NCBI GenBank assembly: GCA_016211945.1
Contig: JACRHV010000006.1
Coordinates: 1 to 46,722 of the forward strand
Length of the DNA stretch: 46,722 nt
Reading direction: 5' to 3'
DNA from: Minisyncoccota bacterium
Lineage (GTDB): Bacteria; Patescibacteriota; Microgenomatia; UBA1400; UBA12028
Shown here piece after piece: positions 1-9,351 of the stretch; positions within the stretch are counted from its first letter, which is position 1, and every line of letters starts with the position of its first letter. A model generated the notes under the pieces. That model was not told where the DNA came from and searched no databases. It saw nothing but the letters and a program-made list of their open reading frames with translations. Position numbers and translations under genes: made by a program.

Positions 1-416
1 CGACGAATGTGAGGACTTCCCGCAATGAGATCGAGATCTTCTGGTCGAAAAAGCACCGTGAGTACATGCCCCACAACGTCTTTTTTTCGTTTTGATACTC
101 CGTCTAAAAGATACTTGCGCTTTTGCACACGCTCCCCTTGCACCATTCCTGTTGTCACGAGAACCTCAAGATTTTCATCCCCATTCTTTGATGAAATCTC
201 GCCTTTCACCCTCCCCACCTCTTTTCCCCACTGCACCATTTCCTCTATGCGACGCGCACGAAAACTTTCACCCGTAGAAAGGAGTGTTATCGCTTCCAAA
301 ATATTTGTTTTCCCACGAGCGTTTTCACCAATAATAACCGTGATTTTGGGAGAGAATTGAAATGTTTTTGCAGAGTAGTTGCGAAAATGGTGGAGTGAAA
401 GAGAGCGTATCTGCAT
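1..416 (-). CDS. recF: RecF, DNA repair/replication ATPase (3' part outside window)
   Basis: This is the first 138 codons of recF; the rest lies beyond the left edge. RecF is an SMC-like ATPase that helps load RecA at single-strand gaps. The start matches the family: a short strand with FRNY, then the Walker A motif GENARGKTN at about residues 30-38, then ILEAI and the FRARR segment. FRPEDLDLI followed by a G-P-H-R motif near the cut end is also typical of RecF. The ATG at 416 lies 27 bp behind the lepA stop. There is no Shine-Dalgarno; a CATAAT box ends 6 nt before the ATG, so a leaderless message is possible. Identity is firm; completeness cannot be judged here. Confidence 0.93.
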   Translation of the reverse strand, partial: MQIRSLSLHHFRNYSAKTFQFSPKITVIIGENARGKTNILEAITLLSTGESFRARRIEEMVQWGKEVGRVKGEISSKNGDENLEVLVTTGMVQGERVQKRKYLLDGVSKRKKDVVGHVLTVLFRPEDLDLIAGSPHIR

Positions 417-422
417 AGTAAT

Positions 423-428
423 ATTATG
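423..428 (-). promoter_or_regulatory. Candidate -10 box of recF, leaderless
   Basis: On the minus strand CATAAT is preceded by TGT (extended -10) and ends 6 nt before the recF ATG. No Shine-Dalgarno lies between. No good -35 box is seen, so the call rests on the extended -10 and the repeated spacing in this window. Confidence 0.4.
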
Positions 429-443
429 ACAGATTTATCGCGA

Positions 444-2240
444 TTATCTTTCCAAAACCGCTAAAAATGCTTCCTGTGGAAGTGAGATTTTGCCAAACTC
501 TTTCATCCGCTTCTTCCCCTTTTTCTGCTTCTTCAATAGTTTATCTTTCCGTGTTTGGTCACCACCATACAGTTTTGCAATCACATCTTTGCGGTACGAT
601 CCAATTGTTTCGCGCGCAACAATGTCTCCACCAACCGCCGCCTGAATTGCCACCTCAAACTGTTGACGAGGAATCACCTCTTTCAGTTTCTTTGTGATGA
701 CTCTACCAATGCGTTGCGCTTGCGATCGAACGACCATCTGCGAAAGCGCCTCCACAACTTCATGGTGAACCAAGATATCCAGCTTCACTGCATCCACCGG
801 TTCATATCCAATGAGTTCATATTCAAGACTCGCAAATCCGGATGAAACAGACTTTAATCGATCATGAAACTGTACAATCAACTCTGCCAACGGCAAAAAA
901 TACGTTGCGCGCACGCGTGACCCAATGTCCTGGAGTTCCTGCAAACTCGCGCGATGTTCCTCACACAATCGCATCACGGCACCTAAATAGTCTTTAGGTG
1001 TGTAAATTGTTGCCAGTGTCATAGGCTCATCATACTGCGTAATCTCTGATGGATCCGGCAGTTCTGATGGATTATGAATCATTTTTTCTGTGCCGTTGGT
1101 TAAATGGATACGGTACGGGACCGAGGGAGAGGTTGCGATCAACTCAAGATCATACTCATCTTCCAGTCTTTCCTGCACAACATCGGCATGCAAAATCCCC
1201 AAGAAACCCACGCGTAATCCATTCCCCAGTGCGTGCGAATGTGTCGGCTGATATTGAATTGCGGCATCATGAAGTGCCAACTTCCCCATCGCGTCTACCA
1301 ACAACACAAAATCGTCTCCATCCATCGGGTAAAAATCCATATAGACCATCGGTTGTGGTTCTTTATATCCTGCGAGTGGCAAAGTCTTGCGCTGTTGTGC
1401 GGCTACTGCGGTTGTGACAGTATCACCTACGCGTACGAGCGCGACTTCCTTCAGTCCTGTTGCCAAGTACCCTACCTCGCCCATACGAAGTTCCGTGACT
1501 TCCTTCATCTCAGGATTGAAGATGCCAATTTCTGTTGGGAGAAATGTTGCTTTTGCTGCCATCAAATGAAGCTGTTCGCGTTTCAGCACGCCACTCATCA
1601 CGCGAACATACGCAATCACCCCTTTATGCGGATGATACAGCGATGCAAAAACAAGAACGCGCAATGGTTCGTCCTCGCGGCCAGTTGGAGGCGGAATATG
1701 ATCAACAATGGCCTGCAACAATGTATCAACACCAGCACCGGATTTTGCGGAGACACGGACAATGTCCTGTTCGGAAACTTTAAGTACTTCAATCAGATCT
1801 AACGCAACTTGGTCAGGATCGGCAGCTGGCAGATCAATTTTATTAATCACTGGAATAATTTTTAAACCTAAAACACGCGCTTTCTCAAAATTTGAAAGTG
1901 TTTGCGCTTGAATTCCCTGAGTCGCGTCCACCACTAAAAGAGCCCCTTCACACGCAGCCAAGGAGCGGGAAACTTCGTATCCAAAATCAACATGTCCTGG
2001 TGTATCAATCAAATTTAATTCATATGTTTCCGTGCCAACGGAGTGAAACATGCGAACCGGTGCCAATTTAATCGTAATCCCTCGTTCCTTTTCAATCGGA
2101 TTACTGTCCATCATCCGCTCTTCAAGTAGACGCGCAGAAACCGTGTTTGTTGCACGCAGTAAGCGATCGGTCAGGGTCGTTTTGCCGTGATCGATATGCG
2201 CGATAATGCTGAAGTTTCGAACATTTCTTGAGGAAATCAT
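444..2240 (-). CDS. lepA: Elongation factor 4 (LepA), back-translocating GTPase
   Basis: LepA/EF4 is a ribosome-bound translational GTPase. The predicted 598 residues match the usual family length. Seen motifs: G1 AHIDHGKTT (14-22), G3 DTPGHVDF (79-86), G4 NKID (133-136) and G5 SAKSG. The LepA-specific C-terminal domain ends with YGGD, a Lys-rich stretch and QEAFLAVL, as in known LepA. The reading frame is open 22 codons further upstream, but homology begins at the ATG at 2240. That start has no Shine-Dalgarno; an extended -10 (TGGTACAAT) ends 8 nt upstream. It lies 43 bp behind murJ and 27 bp before recF on the same strand. No damaged motif was seen. Confidence 0.97.
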   Translation of the reverse strand: MISSRNVRNFSIIAHIDHGKTTLTDRLLRATNTVSARLLEERMMDSNPIEKERGITIKLAPVRMFHSVGTETYELNLIDTPGHVDFGYEVSRSLAACEGALLVVDATQGIQAQTLSNFEKARVLGLKIIPVINKIDLPAADPDQVALDLIEVLKVSEQDIVRVSAKSGAGVDTLLQAIVDHIPPPTGREDEPLRVLVFASLYHPHKGVIAYVRVMSGVLKREQLHLMAAKATFLPTEIGIFNPEMKEVTELRMGEVGYLATGLKEVALVRVGDTVTTAVAAQQRKTLPLAGYKEPQPMVYMDFYPMDGDDFVLLVDAMGKLALHDAAIQYQPTHSHALGNGLRVGFLGILHADVVQERLEDEYDLELIATSPSVPYRIHLTNGTEKMIHNPSELPDPSEITQYDEPMTLATIYTPKDYLGAVMRLCEEHRASLQELQDIGSRVRATYFLPLAELIVQFHDRLKSVSSGFASLEYELIGYEPVDAVKLDILVHHEVVEALSQMVVRSQAQRIGRVITKKLKEVIPRQQFEVAIQAAVGGDIVARETIGSYRKDVIAKLYGGDQTRKDKLLKKQKKGKKRMKEFGKISLPQEAFLAVLER

Positions 2241-2248
2241 GAGAGTGT

Positions 2249-2254
2249 ATTGTA
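2249..2254 (-). promoter_or_regulatory. Candidate -10 box of lepA, leaderless
   Basis: TACAAT preceded by TGG (extended -10) on the minus strand ends 8 nt before the lepA ATG at 2240. The predicted transcript start would lie within 1-2 nt of the start codon. Confidence 0.45.
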
Positions 2255-2283
2255 CCAGGTTCTTGTAGGATTCTATACCAAAC

Positions 2284-3972
2284 CTAGTCCACACTCGCTT
2301 CCGCACTCACTGTTTCTATCGCCTCGCCAGATTTTGCCAAGTTCTTCTGCCACCCCGCCATGCGGCCCCACAAATTCTTCACAATATACAACTCCTCCAG
2401 TTTAAACAACCAAACAAGAAGCAAATAAACTGTCATACCAATCACCGACACAACCCCCGTCAATACCAAAAGTCCAATGGTGTGTGTCGTATCGATGATC
2501 GCGATATCCAACACCTTTAGCGGAAAGTACAGTCCACACGCCATGAGGACTGACGCAATCATCATCTTGACTTGCGGTACGAGAACATCGTGCAGAGAAA
2601 ATCGAATCTTTACAAACAACATCGCTGTTAAAACCGCAGCTTCTATCCATCCGGAAATACTCACAGTAGCGGCTAACCCTAACATTGAGAATGAGGTGAA
2701 GTATGTGATGTACCAACCGGAAATAACTCCTACAACCATAGACGCCAGTGAAACGACAAACGGCCCCTTTGTGTCGTGCAACGCATACAGTCCCCGCACT
2801 AAAACGTGCGTAACCGCCTGGGCTGCTACCGATAACGCGAGGATTGCGACAATTTTCCCTGTAAGTACCGTGTCCGCCCATGGGAAGTTTTTTGCTCCAA
2901 ACGCAAAACGGACAATTGGAATACGCAAAATCAACAAAAGTACAGAGGCTGGCCATGCAAAAAACATTACCTGATGAATCGACTGAACGAGCAATTTGCG
3001 AAACCGATCCTCATCCCCTTTTCCTGATTCTTGCGATAAAAACGGAAGTGCCGCCTGTCCGATAGGCACACCAAAAATGCGAATAGGGATCGACATGAGC
3101 CGTTGCGCGAATCGCATAATAGTCAAGTTTGCACCACTAATTGAAGTGATAAAAAATGTCAAAAAGTATGGCTGAATTAAGTCAATTGCCGTTCCAATCG
3201 CCCTCGGAATAGTGAGGCGAAACGTTTCCCGCACACCTGGATGGTTCCACAGTACAATAGGTCGATAATGGAATCCCAATTTCCACGCGAGCGGCAACTG
3301 CAATGCCATGTGCAAAAACGCCCCGATTAACGTTCCGTACACCGGACCAAAAATCCCAAAATATTTACTGAGTACAACTGTTCCAAAAATAATGCCCAAG
3401 TTATACACAACGGGAGAGATTGCGTGAATGATAAACCGCTGATATGACTGAATCATTCCAGATAAAAAGTTCGAGATCGCAAAAAAGAATTGTGAAAACA
3501 ACATTGTACGCGTCATGTTTGCAGCAAGAGCTATCTGCGACGCTGAAAACTGTGTTCCCGTCATTCCACGTATAATCTGTTCTGCAAAAATTATGACCGT
3601 TATCGATACAACACAAAAAAGAATCAATACAACATTCATAACACTGGATGCAATAGCAAATGCATCATCCTCACTTTTCTGCTTGTACTTGGTAAATACG
3701 GGAATAAATGCCGCAGAAAGAGCGCCAATCACTAAGAGTTGAAACACGAGATCCGATGGTTGGAACGCCACCCAATAGGCATCAAGCTGTTCCTGTGTTT
3801 TTGTCGATGGGTTATAGAATGTTGAGGCTAAAAGTCTATAACTCAATAACCCCGTCAATGAAGAAAGAAGCACTGATGCTGTAATAATCACCGCAGCTGA
3901 AAGAATCGATGTTTGTTGTTTTTCAAGCCATTGCGTGCCGTTTTGAAAGTTTTTGAGTATGGAAAGGACCAT
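2284..3972 (-). CDS. murJ: MurJ-like lipid II flippase (MviN family)
   Basis: MurJ moves lipid-linked peptidoglycan precursor (lipid II) across the membrane and belongs to the MOP exporter superfamily. The predicted 562 residues are of usual length and consist of many hydrophobic helices. The N-terminal segment with GLLSYRLLASTF and the loop ALSAAFIPVFTKY match MurJ (known form: ALSxAFIPxF). The frame is open for 38 codons upstream from a GTG, but that extension is charged, low in similarity and probably not translated. The ATG at 3972 has an extended -10 (TGG TTAAAT) ending 8 nt upstream and no Shine-Dalgarno. It is divergent from the surface-protein gene at 4176. It supports the two PBPs found later in the window. 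Confidence 0.93.
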   Translation of the reverse strand: MVLSILKNFQNGTQWLEKQQTSILSAAVIITASVLLSSLTGLLSYRLLASTFYNPSTKTQEQLDAYWVAFQPSDLVFQLLVIGALSAAFIPVFTKYKQKSEDDAFAIASSVMNVVLILFCVVSITVIIFAEQIIRGMTGTQFSASQIALAANMTRTMLFSQFFFAISNFLSGMIQSYQRFIIHAISPVVYNLGIIFGTVVLSKYFGIFGPVYGTLIGAFLHMALQLPLAWKLGFHYRPIVLWNHPGVRETFRLTIPRAIGTAIDLIQPYFLTFFITSISGANLTIMRFAQRLMSIPIRIFGVPIGQAALPFLSQESGKGDEDRFRKLLVQSIHQVMFFAWPASVLLLILRIPIVRFAFGAKNFPWADTVLTGKIVAILALSVAAQAVTHVLVRGLYALHDTKGPFVVSLASMVVGVISGWYITYFTSFSMLGLAATVSISGWIEAAVLTAMLFVKIRFSLHDVLVPQVKMMIASVLMACGLYFPLKVLDIAIIDTTHTIGLLVLTGVVSVIGMTVYLLLVWLFKLEELYIVKNLWGRMAGWQKNLAKSGEAIETVSAEASVD

Positions 3973-3980
3973 ATAGGTGC

Positions 3981-3986
3981 ATTTAA
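3981..3986 (-). promoter_or_regulatory. Candidate -10 box of murJ, leaderless
   Basis: TTAAAT with TGG directly before it on the minus strand ends 8 nt before the chosen murJ ATG. It supports that start over the longer open frame. Confidence 0.35.
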
Positions 3987-4175
3987 CCACAAGGTTGATG
4001 TTTTCGGTATCCGGCAGAAATTGAGATTGTTTATGTTCGTCTTCGTATTCTCTTCGCCTTGCGCAATCTCTGGCAGTTCTATACACTCATTTCATAGCCT
4101 GAATAAGGCAGATTTTTGTACTGGAAAAGATCGAGAGATTGAGGAAAAATAAAACAACAGTAAAGCCTGCCAACT

Positions 4176-5573
4176 ATGAATGTAAAAGAATTTTTTTCTA
4201 AACGCATTCCAACAATACTCGGAATATTATTCCTTGTCGGTGGTTTGGGTGTGGGAATTTTTATTGTGAACCAAGGAACTGGCGGATTTTTGCCAAAAGC
4301 AAGTCCTGAAACAACACCAAAAAACGTCAAGATTACCAATATTACTGACAACACATTTACCGTTTCATTCATCACCGATACCGCAGTCCCCAGCTACGTA
4401 AAGTACGGGACGGAAACAAACAAACTTTCCAGTCAGACAAGCGACGACCGCGATCAATTAAGTGGAAGTGTTGGCCAATTCACCACACATCACATTACAC
4501 TCCGCAGTCTTTCTCCATCCACAACGTATTACTTTGCCATCGGCACTGCTTCGAGAGAAATTTATACAGACAACGGAAAACCATATCAAGTTGCCACCGC
4601 ACCAAAAATTGGCGCAGCACCAGAAGCGTTTACCGCCTACGGAAGTGTGGTAACCAAAGCCTCAACTCCAGCAAGTGACAGCATCGTCTATGTTTCGCTG
4701 GACGGGGCAAGTCCTCTCTCCACTCTCGTGAAGTCGTCGGGGAGCTGGGCCATCCCACTCTCTACTGCGCGTACTAAAAATCTTTCCTCGTACGCACAAA
4801 CAACACCGGATACACAGGTCGACATTTTTGTACAAGGAAAGGAGGCGGCAACTGTTTCTAAAGGACAGGTAACCGTTGCAAAAACACAACCCGTGCCGAC
4901 CATAACATTGGGGCAGTCTTTATCTGTTGAAACAACTGCGTCAACCGCGACTCCAGCAACAGAATCGGCACAAGCAAGTTCTATGGAAGCTTCCGGAAGT
5001 TCAAAGTTCTCTGCCGCACAATTGAGTCCGGCAGTTGAAAGTACTGCAGGCGCAGTGCAAGCGCTCGGCATCACGTTTTATAATCCATCGAAAAATGGCG
5101 AGGAACTCAACACATTGAAACCTGCTTTACAAGGAAAAGGGCCTGCAAAAACAAAGCTTACCATCGAGATTCATTCTGATCCCGTATATAAGGGTACCGT
5201 AACAACCGACGCCAATGGCGAGTGGACATATACACCAACCGGCAATCTTACTCCCGGCGAACATACAATCACTGTAAGTTATAAAGACGCGAATGGACAA
5301 ACCGTCACCGAACAACGTACGTTCAAGGTGCTTGCACAAGGCAAAAGCGTGAATCCAGCCTTCACCTCTACTCCGTCGGCAACAACGACAGGCAGTGCGA
5401 CAACGCGAACAACCACAGTCGCAAGTGGGTCAGCAGTTCCAAAGTCAGGAAGCGTGGAGCAAACGTTTGTCTTACTTTTCGCCGGCCTTTTGAGTGTGTT
5501 TGCCGGTCTGTACCTATGGCATCGGTCATCGCAATACAGTCTTGACGCGCTAGAGGAATATACCGTACTGTAA
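4176..5573 (+). CDS. Membrane-anchored surface protein with fibronectin-III and Ig-like domains
   Basis: The 465-residue protein starts with a membrane segment (about residues 12-32), followed by a fibronectin type III-like domain (about 47-130; it contains a Y-K/V-K-Y-G strand and the SPSTTYYFAI strand). A second beta-rich segment follows at 150-235, then a Ser/Thr/Ala linker. A bacterial Ig-like domain (about 290-388) contains TTDANGEWTYTP and PGEHTITVSYKD. The C-terminus has VPKSG (421-425), a hydrophobic helix and a 17-residue tail. VPKSG plus a helix resembles a weak sortase-type signal, but the tail after the helix is longer than usual. The likely role is adhesion or wall architecture. 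It leads a plus-strand run with the next two genes (gap 11 bp). A TTGAGG/TAAAGC pair (16-bp spacer) upstream is a weak promoter candidate. Confidence 0.75.
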   Translation: MNVKEFFSKRIPTILGILFLVGGLGVGIFIVNQGTGGFLPKASPETTPKNVKITNITDNTFTVSFITDTAVPSYVKYGTETNKLSSQTSDDRDQLSGSVGQFTTHHITLRSLSPSTTYYFAIGTASREIYTDNGKPYQVATAPKIGAAPEAFTAYGSVVTKASTPASDSIVYVSLDGASPLSTLVKSSGSWAIPLSTARTKNLSSYAQTTPDTQVDIFVQGKEAATVSKGQVTVAKTQPVPTITLGQSLSVETTASTATPATESAQASSMEASGSSKFSAAQLSPAVESTAGAVQALGITFYNPSKNGEELNTLKPALQGKGPAKTKLTIEIHSDPVYKGTVTTDANGEWTYTPTGNLTPGEHTITVSYKDANGQTVTEQRTFKVLAQGKSVNPAFTSTPSATTTGSATTRTTTVASGSAVPKSGSVEQTFVLLFAGLLSVFAGLYLWHRSSQYSLDALEEYTVL

Positions 5574-5584
5574 GAGAGAGTCAC

Positions 5585-8500
5585 ATGGACGATACACAAA
5601 AGACCCTGCCACCATCTTCCCCCACTCCGAATCCTTCAAAAGACCCGCAGAGCACATTGGACGATATTCTGTCGCAGTTGGAAGAACAGTATAAGAAGGC
5701 AATGGATCGTGGTACTGTGCAGGAAAAAGTTATTGAAGAGAAAAAAGAACACGTTTCCGTTCCCGTTATTACCCCTCCACCACCATCTTCATCAACTGTT
5801 TTAGAGAAACCAGCAGACGCCATTTTGTCTGCTCCAAAGACTGAGACTATAAAAACAGAACTCTCTGGGGCAAATCTATCCGTTGCACATTCCCCAATAT
5901 CTCACGCTGAAGAACATACCCTCCCCCATTCCTCAGCTATCGATGCGGCACAAAAAAAGGTTACTGTTGAACCTATTGGAAGTGTTGTAAAACCGACCAC
6001 AATCATCGAGCCAAACGTGATGAAAACTATGCAAGAGGATGGAATTCCACCGAAAAAAGTTGAACCATTGCCAGCTTCAGCTCAGTCAACGACACAGGAA
6101 CCTACTTCTCCTTTTGCTCGCGTCGTAAAAAAAATGGGCAAGACTAGAACATTGGTGGGGAGTTTGCTTATTGTATTGACAATAGGTGGGCTTATAGGCG
6201 CATCATATCTAGTAAAAAAATCACAGGATACACGAAAACATGCGGCTGGATTTTGTGAAGTGAAAACAGAAAGTGGAGAAACTGCGGGATTTGTTATTTG
6301 TGATACACCGGGGGAAACACTTACTGGTACTTGGGATGATGTAAATAAAAATCGAAATGTTGATAATGCCGCTGTAACAGATAGTCAAATTAACTATAGT
6401 AATAGTACAGTTACTTCAGACCAACCTTTAGTTACTGTACAAACCGATAATAACAATAATATTGTTGATAATGGCGGGGGGGGTGGCAACAATAATAATG
6501 GTGGAAATAACGATGGTGGAAACAATGGAGGGGGCAACACTACTCCACCCACCACTGCTGGTGGAGTTGCCATTGGTGGCGCTGACACGAAATGCACAGC
6601 AGCAGAACAAAAAGACTGCGGTGGAGCCAACCAAGGATACTGTGTCTGTGGATCCTCGCAAGAAAAACTCTGTAAAGGCAACTACACCCCTATGGGTGGA
6701 GACTGTGTTCCTGCAGGAACGAAGGAGGCAGTCGCCGGCAAACCAGGAGATACTGGAACACAGTGTCAATCTAATAGTGGATGTGCAGATGGCCTAGAGT
6801 GCTCTAGCCACGTTTGTCAGGAGAAACCAAAAACACAGCCAACATCTGTTGCAGATACCGGAGTTGGTCGTGGAGCACAAGGCGCATGTTGGTGTCAAGA
6901 AAAAGGTCTTGTGTGTACGAATAACGGAAAAGCACAATGGATGGGACCTGTTGGAGAATGTACTGATGCAAAAAACGATGGAAAAAGTGCGGGTAAAATT
7001 TTAGATTTTTCATCGAGTAATGCTGTCAATGAGCGTGTTGGTATCAATGAAGCAAAATACGGAACAGGCAGTCTTGAAATTATTACTCCAGGAGGGGGAC
7101 CGAGCGGTTACCAGGTAAAAGATCTCGTTGCTGGACAAACGATCGGTAATATGTGTGATAACGCTGATTATGCAAAAGCAAAACCGTGTAACACTCATGC
7201 GGATTGGGAGCGCGGATATTATGATGCAAAAAAACCGGAGAACTTTGGGAAAAAGGCCACACAACCAGAGTACACTGATGCTGTTGGTCATGATTTAGAC
7301 GGAAATTCGGCAAATGGATATCAAATTGGGAAAATTGAGTGGGATCCTGTCACAAAGCAATTCGTTATAAAAACAGCATTTACATTAAATACATCTGCGA
7401 TGAAAATTGATCCTTCTTCTGTGTTTACCGTTTCGCAAAATGCTGATGGAACTGCAAGTTTGACACGTATTTCATCGAGTGCGAGCGGAGGATCTTCTGG
7501 GACTCTCCCTCCCGATTGGTTTGATCGAGCAAAAAATGGGAAATGCAACTCACCAGCAGTCGTTCCAAATGATAATCCTAATGTATTGAATACCTATGAT
7601 TTAGTAGATCCTACCTTCTCAAAACATGATTTATTATGTGAACCTGTAAATGGTATGGCGGCATTCTGTGTACCAAATGGATGGTTGGGCAGTAAAGGAT
7701 GTGATCAGTACGTTCTCGAGGGTGGTGGTGCATTGAGATACGGTGGAAATGCTGTGTTTGTTGCACAAGCATGTTCTGGTGTTCAAGATGAGCATGGAAT
7801 TATTACTTGTTCGAAAGACAGTAAGTATTGGCAATGCAGTCCATATGAGTATTCAACGCTTGGATCTGGAAATGTCGTATCTGTAACTGAAGTTGGCTTC
7901 AAATGCTATGAAAAGGATCCAGCAAAAAGACTGAGTGCCCCAGCAGCCGCACCGTTTACGGTCAATGGTGACTGTATTTCTTCCAAAAACGGGGGCACCA
8001 TTGCGGGATATTATTGTCAAGGATCTGCCGAGGCAGGAAGAAGTCTTGGATGTAATGATCCATCTCCTCTAAATGTCTCTCCTCGAACAAGTGGGCAGAT
8101 TTGTGTGAATGATATCGTGGCAGCATCGGATATTTGCGGCGTCGTACAGGTAGATGGAGATGGTATTGGCACTGATGGACAGTATTATCACTACTCCATT
8201 AATGTTGCTTCAACAAACGGGTGTGGATCTGGTCCAAGAATACCAACTCCACCAATAGTTCAGGTGAGTTGTCTGCCGGGGCAATGTGGCGGAACAACAT
8301 CAATCTGTACAGAAAATTGTGGCGGCACCACCCCATCTCCTCCACCTCCAGGCTCCCCGGTGTGTGTAGACATCACAACATCAATTGCGGCACCCACAAT
8401 CGGACAGGCCCCAGTCTTCACCTGCTCCCCCGCCGCCGAGGCAACACGATATGAGTTCCGGTACAAAATTGGTTCCGGCGCATATTCCGCGATTACACCA

Positions 8501-8614
8501 GCCTCAACAAACAGCAATGTTTCCACACCGCTTACCGTGAATGCGAGTGGTGTCTATACTGTGCAATGTCGACCATGTAATGCAAACGGATGCGCAAATT
8601 GGGATAATCTATGA
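5585..8614 (+). CDS. Large Cys-rich single-pass surface protein
   Basis: This 1009-residue protein has a Pro/Ser-rich, probably cytoplasmic N-terminal region (1-188), one membrane helix (about 189-210) and an outside region of about 800 residues. The outer part holds an Asn/Gly-rich linker (about residues 280-320) and several Cys-rich segments (about 335-385 and 395-420, with CxxxxxCxxGLxC spacing). A mixed middle region follows, then a C-terminal fibronectin-like domain (about 905-1009). No enzyme motif was recognised. GAGAG lies 6 nt before the ATG, and the stop overlaps the next ATG by 4 bp (ATGA), so the two are probably translated together. A run of eight G lies within the linker at 6476-6483. 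Function is unknown; a surface adhesin or structural protein is likely. Confidence 0.8.
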   Translation: MDDTQKTLPPSSPTPNPSKDPQSTLDDILSQLEEQYKKAMDRGTVQEKVIEEKKEHVSVPVITPPPPSSSTVLEKPADAILSAPKTETIKTELSGANLSVAHSPISHAEEHTLPHSSAIDAAQKKVTVEPIGSVVKPTTIIEPNVMKTMQEDGIPPKKVEPLPASAQSTTQEPTSPFARVVKKMGKTRTLVGSLLIVLTIGGLIGASYLVKKSQDTRKHAAGFCEVKTESGETAGFVICDTPGETLTGTWDDVNKNRNVDNAAVTDSQINYSNSTVTSDQPLVTVQTDNNNNIVDNGGGGGNNNNGGNNDGGNNGGGNTTPPTTAGGVAIGGADTKCTAAEQKDCGGANQGYCVCGSSQEKLCKGNYTPMGGDCVPAGTKEAVAGKPGDTGTQCQSNSGCADGLECSSHVCQEKPKTQPTSVADTGVGRGAQGACWCQEKGLVCTNNGKAQWMGPVGECTDAKNDGKSAGKILDFSSSNAVNERVGINEAKYGTGSLEIITPGGGPSGYQVKDLVAGQTIGNMCDNADYAKAKPCNTHADWERGYYDAKKPENFGKKATQPEYTDAVGHDLDGNSANGYQIGKIEWDPVTKQFVIKTAFTLNTSAMKIDPSSVFTVSQNADGTASLTRISSSASGGSSGTLPPDWFDRAKNGKCNSPAVVPNDNPNVLNTYDLVDPTFSKHDLLCEPVNGMAAFCVPNGWLGSKGCDQYVLEGGGALRYGGNAVFVAQACSGVQDEHGIITCSKDSKYWQCSPYEYSTLGSGNVVSVTEVGFKCYEKDPAKRLSAPAAAPFTVNGDCISSKNGGTIAGYYCQGSAEAGRSLGCNDPSPLNVSPRTSGQICVNDIVAASDICGVVQVDGDGIGTDGQYYHYSINVASTNGCGSGPRIPTPPIVQVSCLPGQCGGTTSICTENCGGTTPSPPPPGSPVCVDITTSIAAPTIGQAPVFTCSPAAEATRYEFRYKIGSGAYSAITPASTNSNVSTPLTVNASGVYTVQCRPCNANGCANWDNL
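6476..6483 (+). repeat. Eight-G homopolymer inside a surface-protein gene
   Basis: A run of eight G falls in the Gly/Asn-rich linker at about residue 297 of the 1009-residue protein. Gain or loss of one base would shift the frame and remove about 700 outer residues. Confidence 0.9.
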
Positions 8615-9336
8615 GCTTCAACGTCATACAAAAACACCGGCTGAAAACATACCTCATTGTTGGAGGTACGATCTTGACACTTGTTCTTGCGGGTGCGGTT
8701 GTATTTATTGCCGGTAAAATCGAGAAAAAAGGAAGCACCTCTATTGCTCCAAACGTGCCCACTTCCAGACCGAAAGCGGCGAATGCGGGCACATGTTCCC
8801 TTCAATTTACTGTTACTGGCTCCTCGCCAAGTCCTTCGCCGTCTACGACGCCGAGTCCATCACCAAGCGTTTCACCGTCACCATCGGTTTCGCCTTCTCC
8901 AACACCTCCGATTTCATGCAACTCAAGTTGTACGACCAATGCGAACTGTCAGTCTGGTCTTGTGTGTTCCGGCGCATCTCCTGGACAAGCCGGTTCATGC
9001 CGCAATCCCCTGTGTACAGGTTCATCGAGCTGTCTCTGCCCAACTCCCTCTCCAACCCCACCAAACGGGTGTAATAACGGCTGTGTCACGAACAACGACT
9101 GTGCCGCAGGACTTGTGTGCTCAAACAACCTTTGTCGAACAGCCGCATGCTTAAGCAGTGCAAACTGTCTTTGTTCTTCATCACCAACACCGACAACAAC
9201 GACAGGGACATCACGCCCCACACCAACGCCAACCTCAACGTTACCAAAGGCAGGGTCTGTTTTAGGCACAACAACAGTCTTTGGACTGGGAACAATCTTG
9301 ACTATTCTTGGAATTATTGGATTCTTCGCGCTTTAG
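8611..9336 (+). CDS. Cys-rich surface protein with LPKAG sorting-like tail
   Basis: The 241-residue protein has an N-terminal membrane segment (12-35), a Ser/Pro repeat linker (71-100) and two similar Cys-rich modules (about 103-143 and 154-188). These share the pattern CxxxCxxNxxCxxGLVC and end in CLC. A Thr/Pro linker follows, then LPKAG (211-215) and a hydrophobic helix to the last residue. The tail resembles an LPXTG-type sorting signal but has no basic residues after the helix. The ATG overlaps the stop of the gene before it. The modules resemble those in the 1009-residue neighbour and in the cohesin protein at 15303-17858, pointing to one family of surface proteins. No enzymatic role is visible. 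Confidence 0.8.
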   Translation: MSFNVIQKHRLKTYLIVGGTILTLVLAGAVVFIAGKIEKKGSTSIAPNVPTSRPKAANAGTCSLQFTVTGSSPSPSPSTTPSPSPSVSPSPSVSPSPTPPISCNSSCTTNANCQSGLVCSGASPGQAGSCRNPLCTGSSSCLCPTPSPTPPNGCNNGCVTNNDCAAGLVCSNNLCRTAACLSSANCLCSSSPTPTTTTGTSRPTPTPTSTLPKAGSVLGTTTVFGLGTILTILGIIGFFAL

Positions 9337-9351
9337 TTTTGCATCAAAAAT

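Noticed and set aside
1233-1802. 189-codon open frame on the plus strand inside lepA
   Set aside because: It lies antisense to conserved LepA coding sequence, has no ribosome site and no domain; it is a shadow of the real gene.
2402-2956. 184-codon open frame within murJ
   Set aside because: Same strand as murJ but another frame; Cys- and Arg-rich nonsense composition and no start signal.
8820-9250. Short repeats in the Ser/Pro region considered as a CRISPR or tandem DNA array
   Set aside because: The repeat is low-complexity protein coding (TPSPSP type) without equal-length spacers; no cas gene is present.
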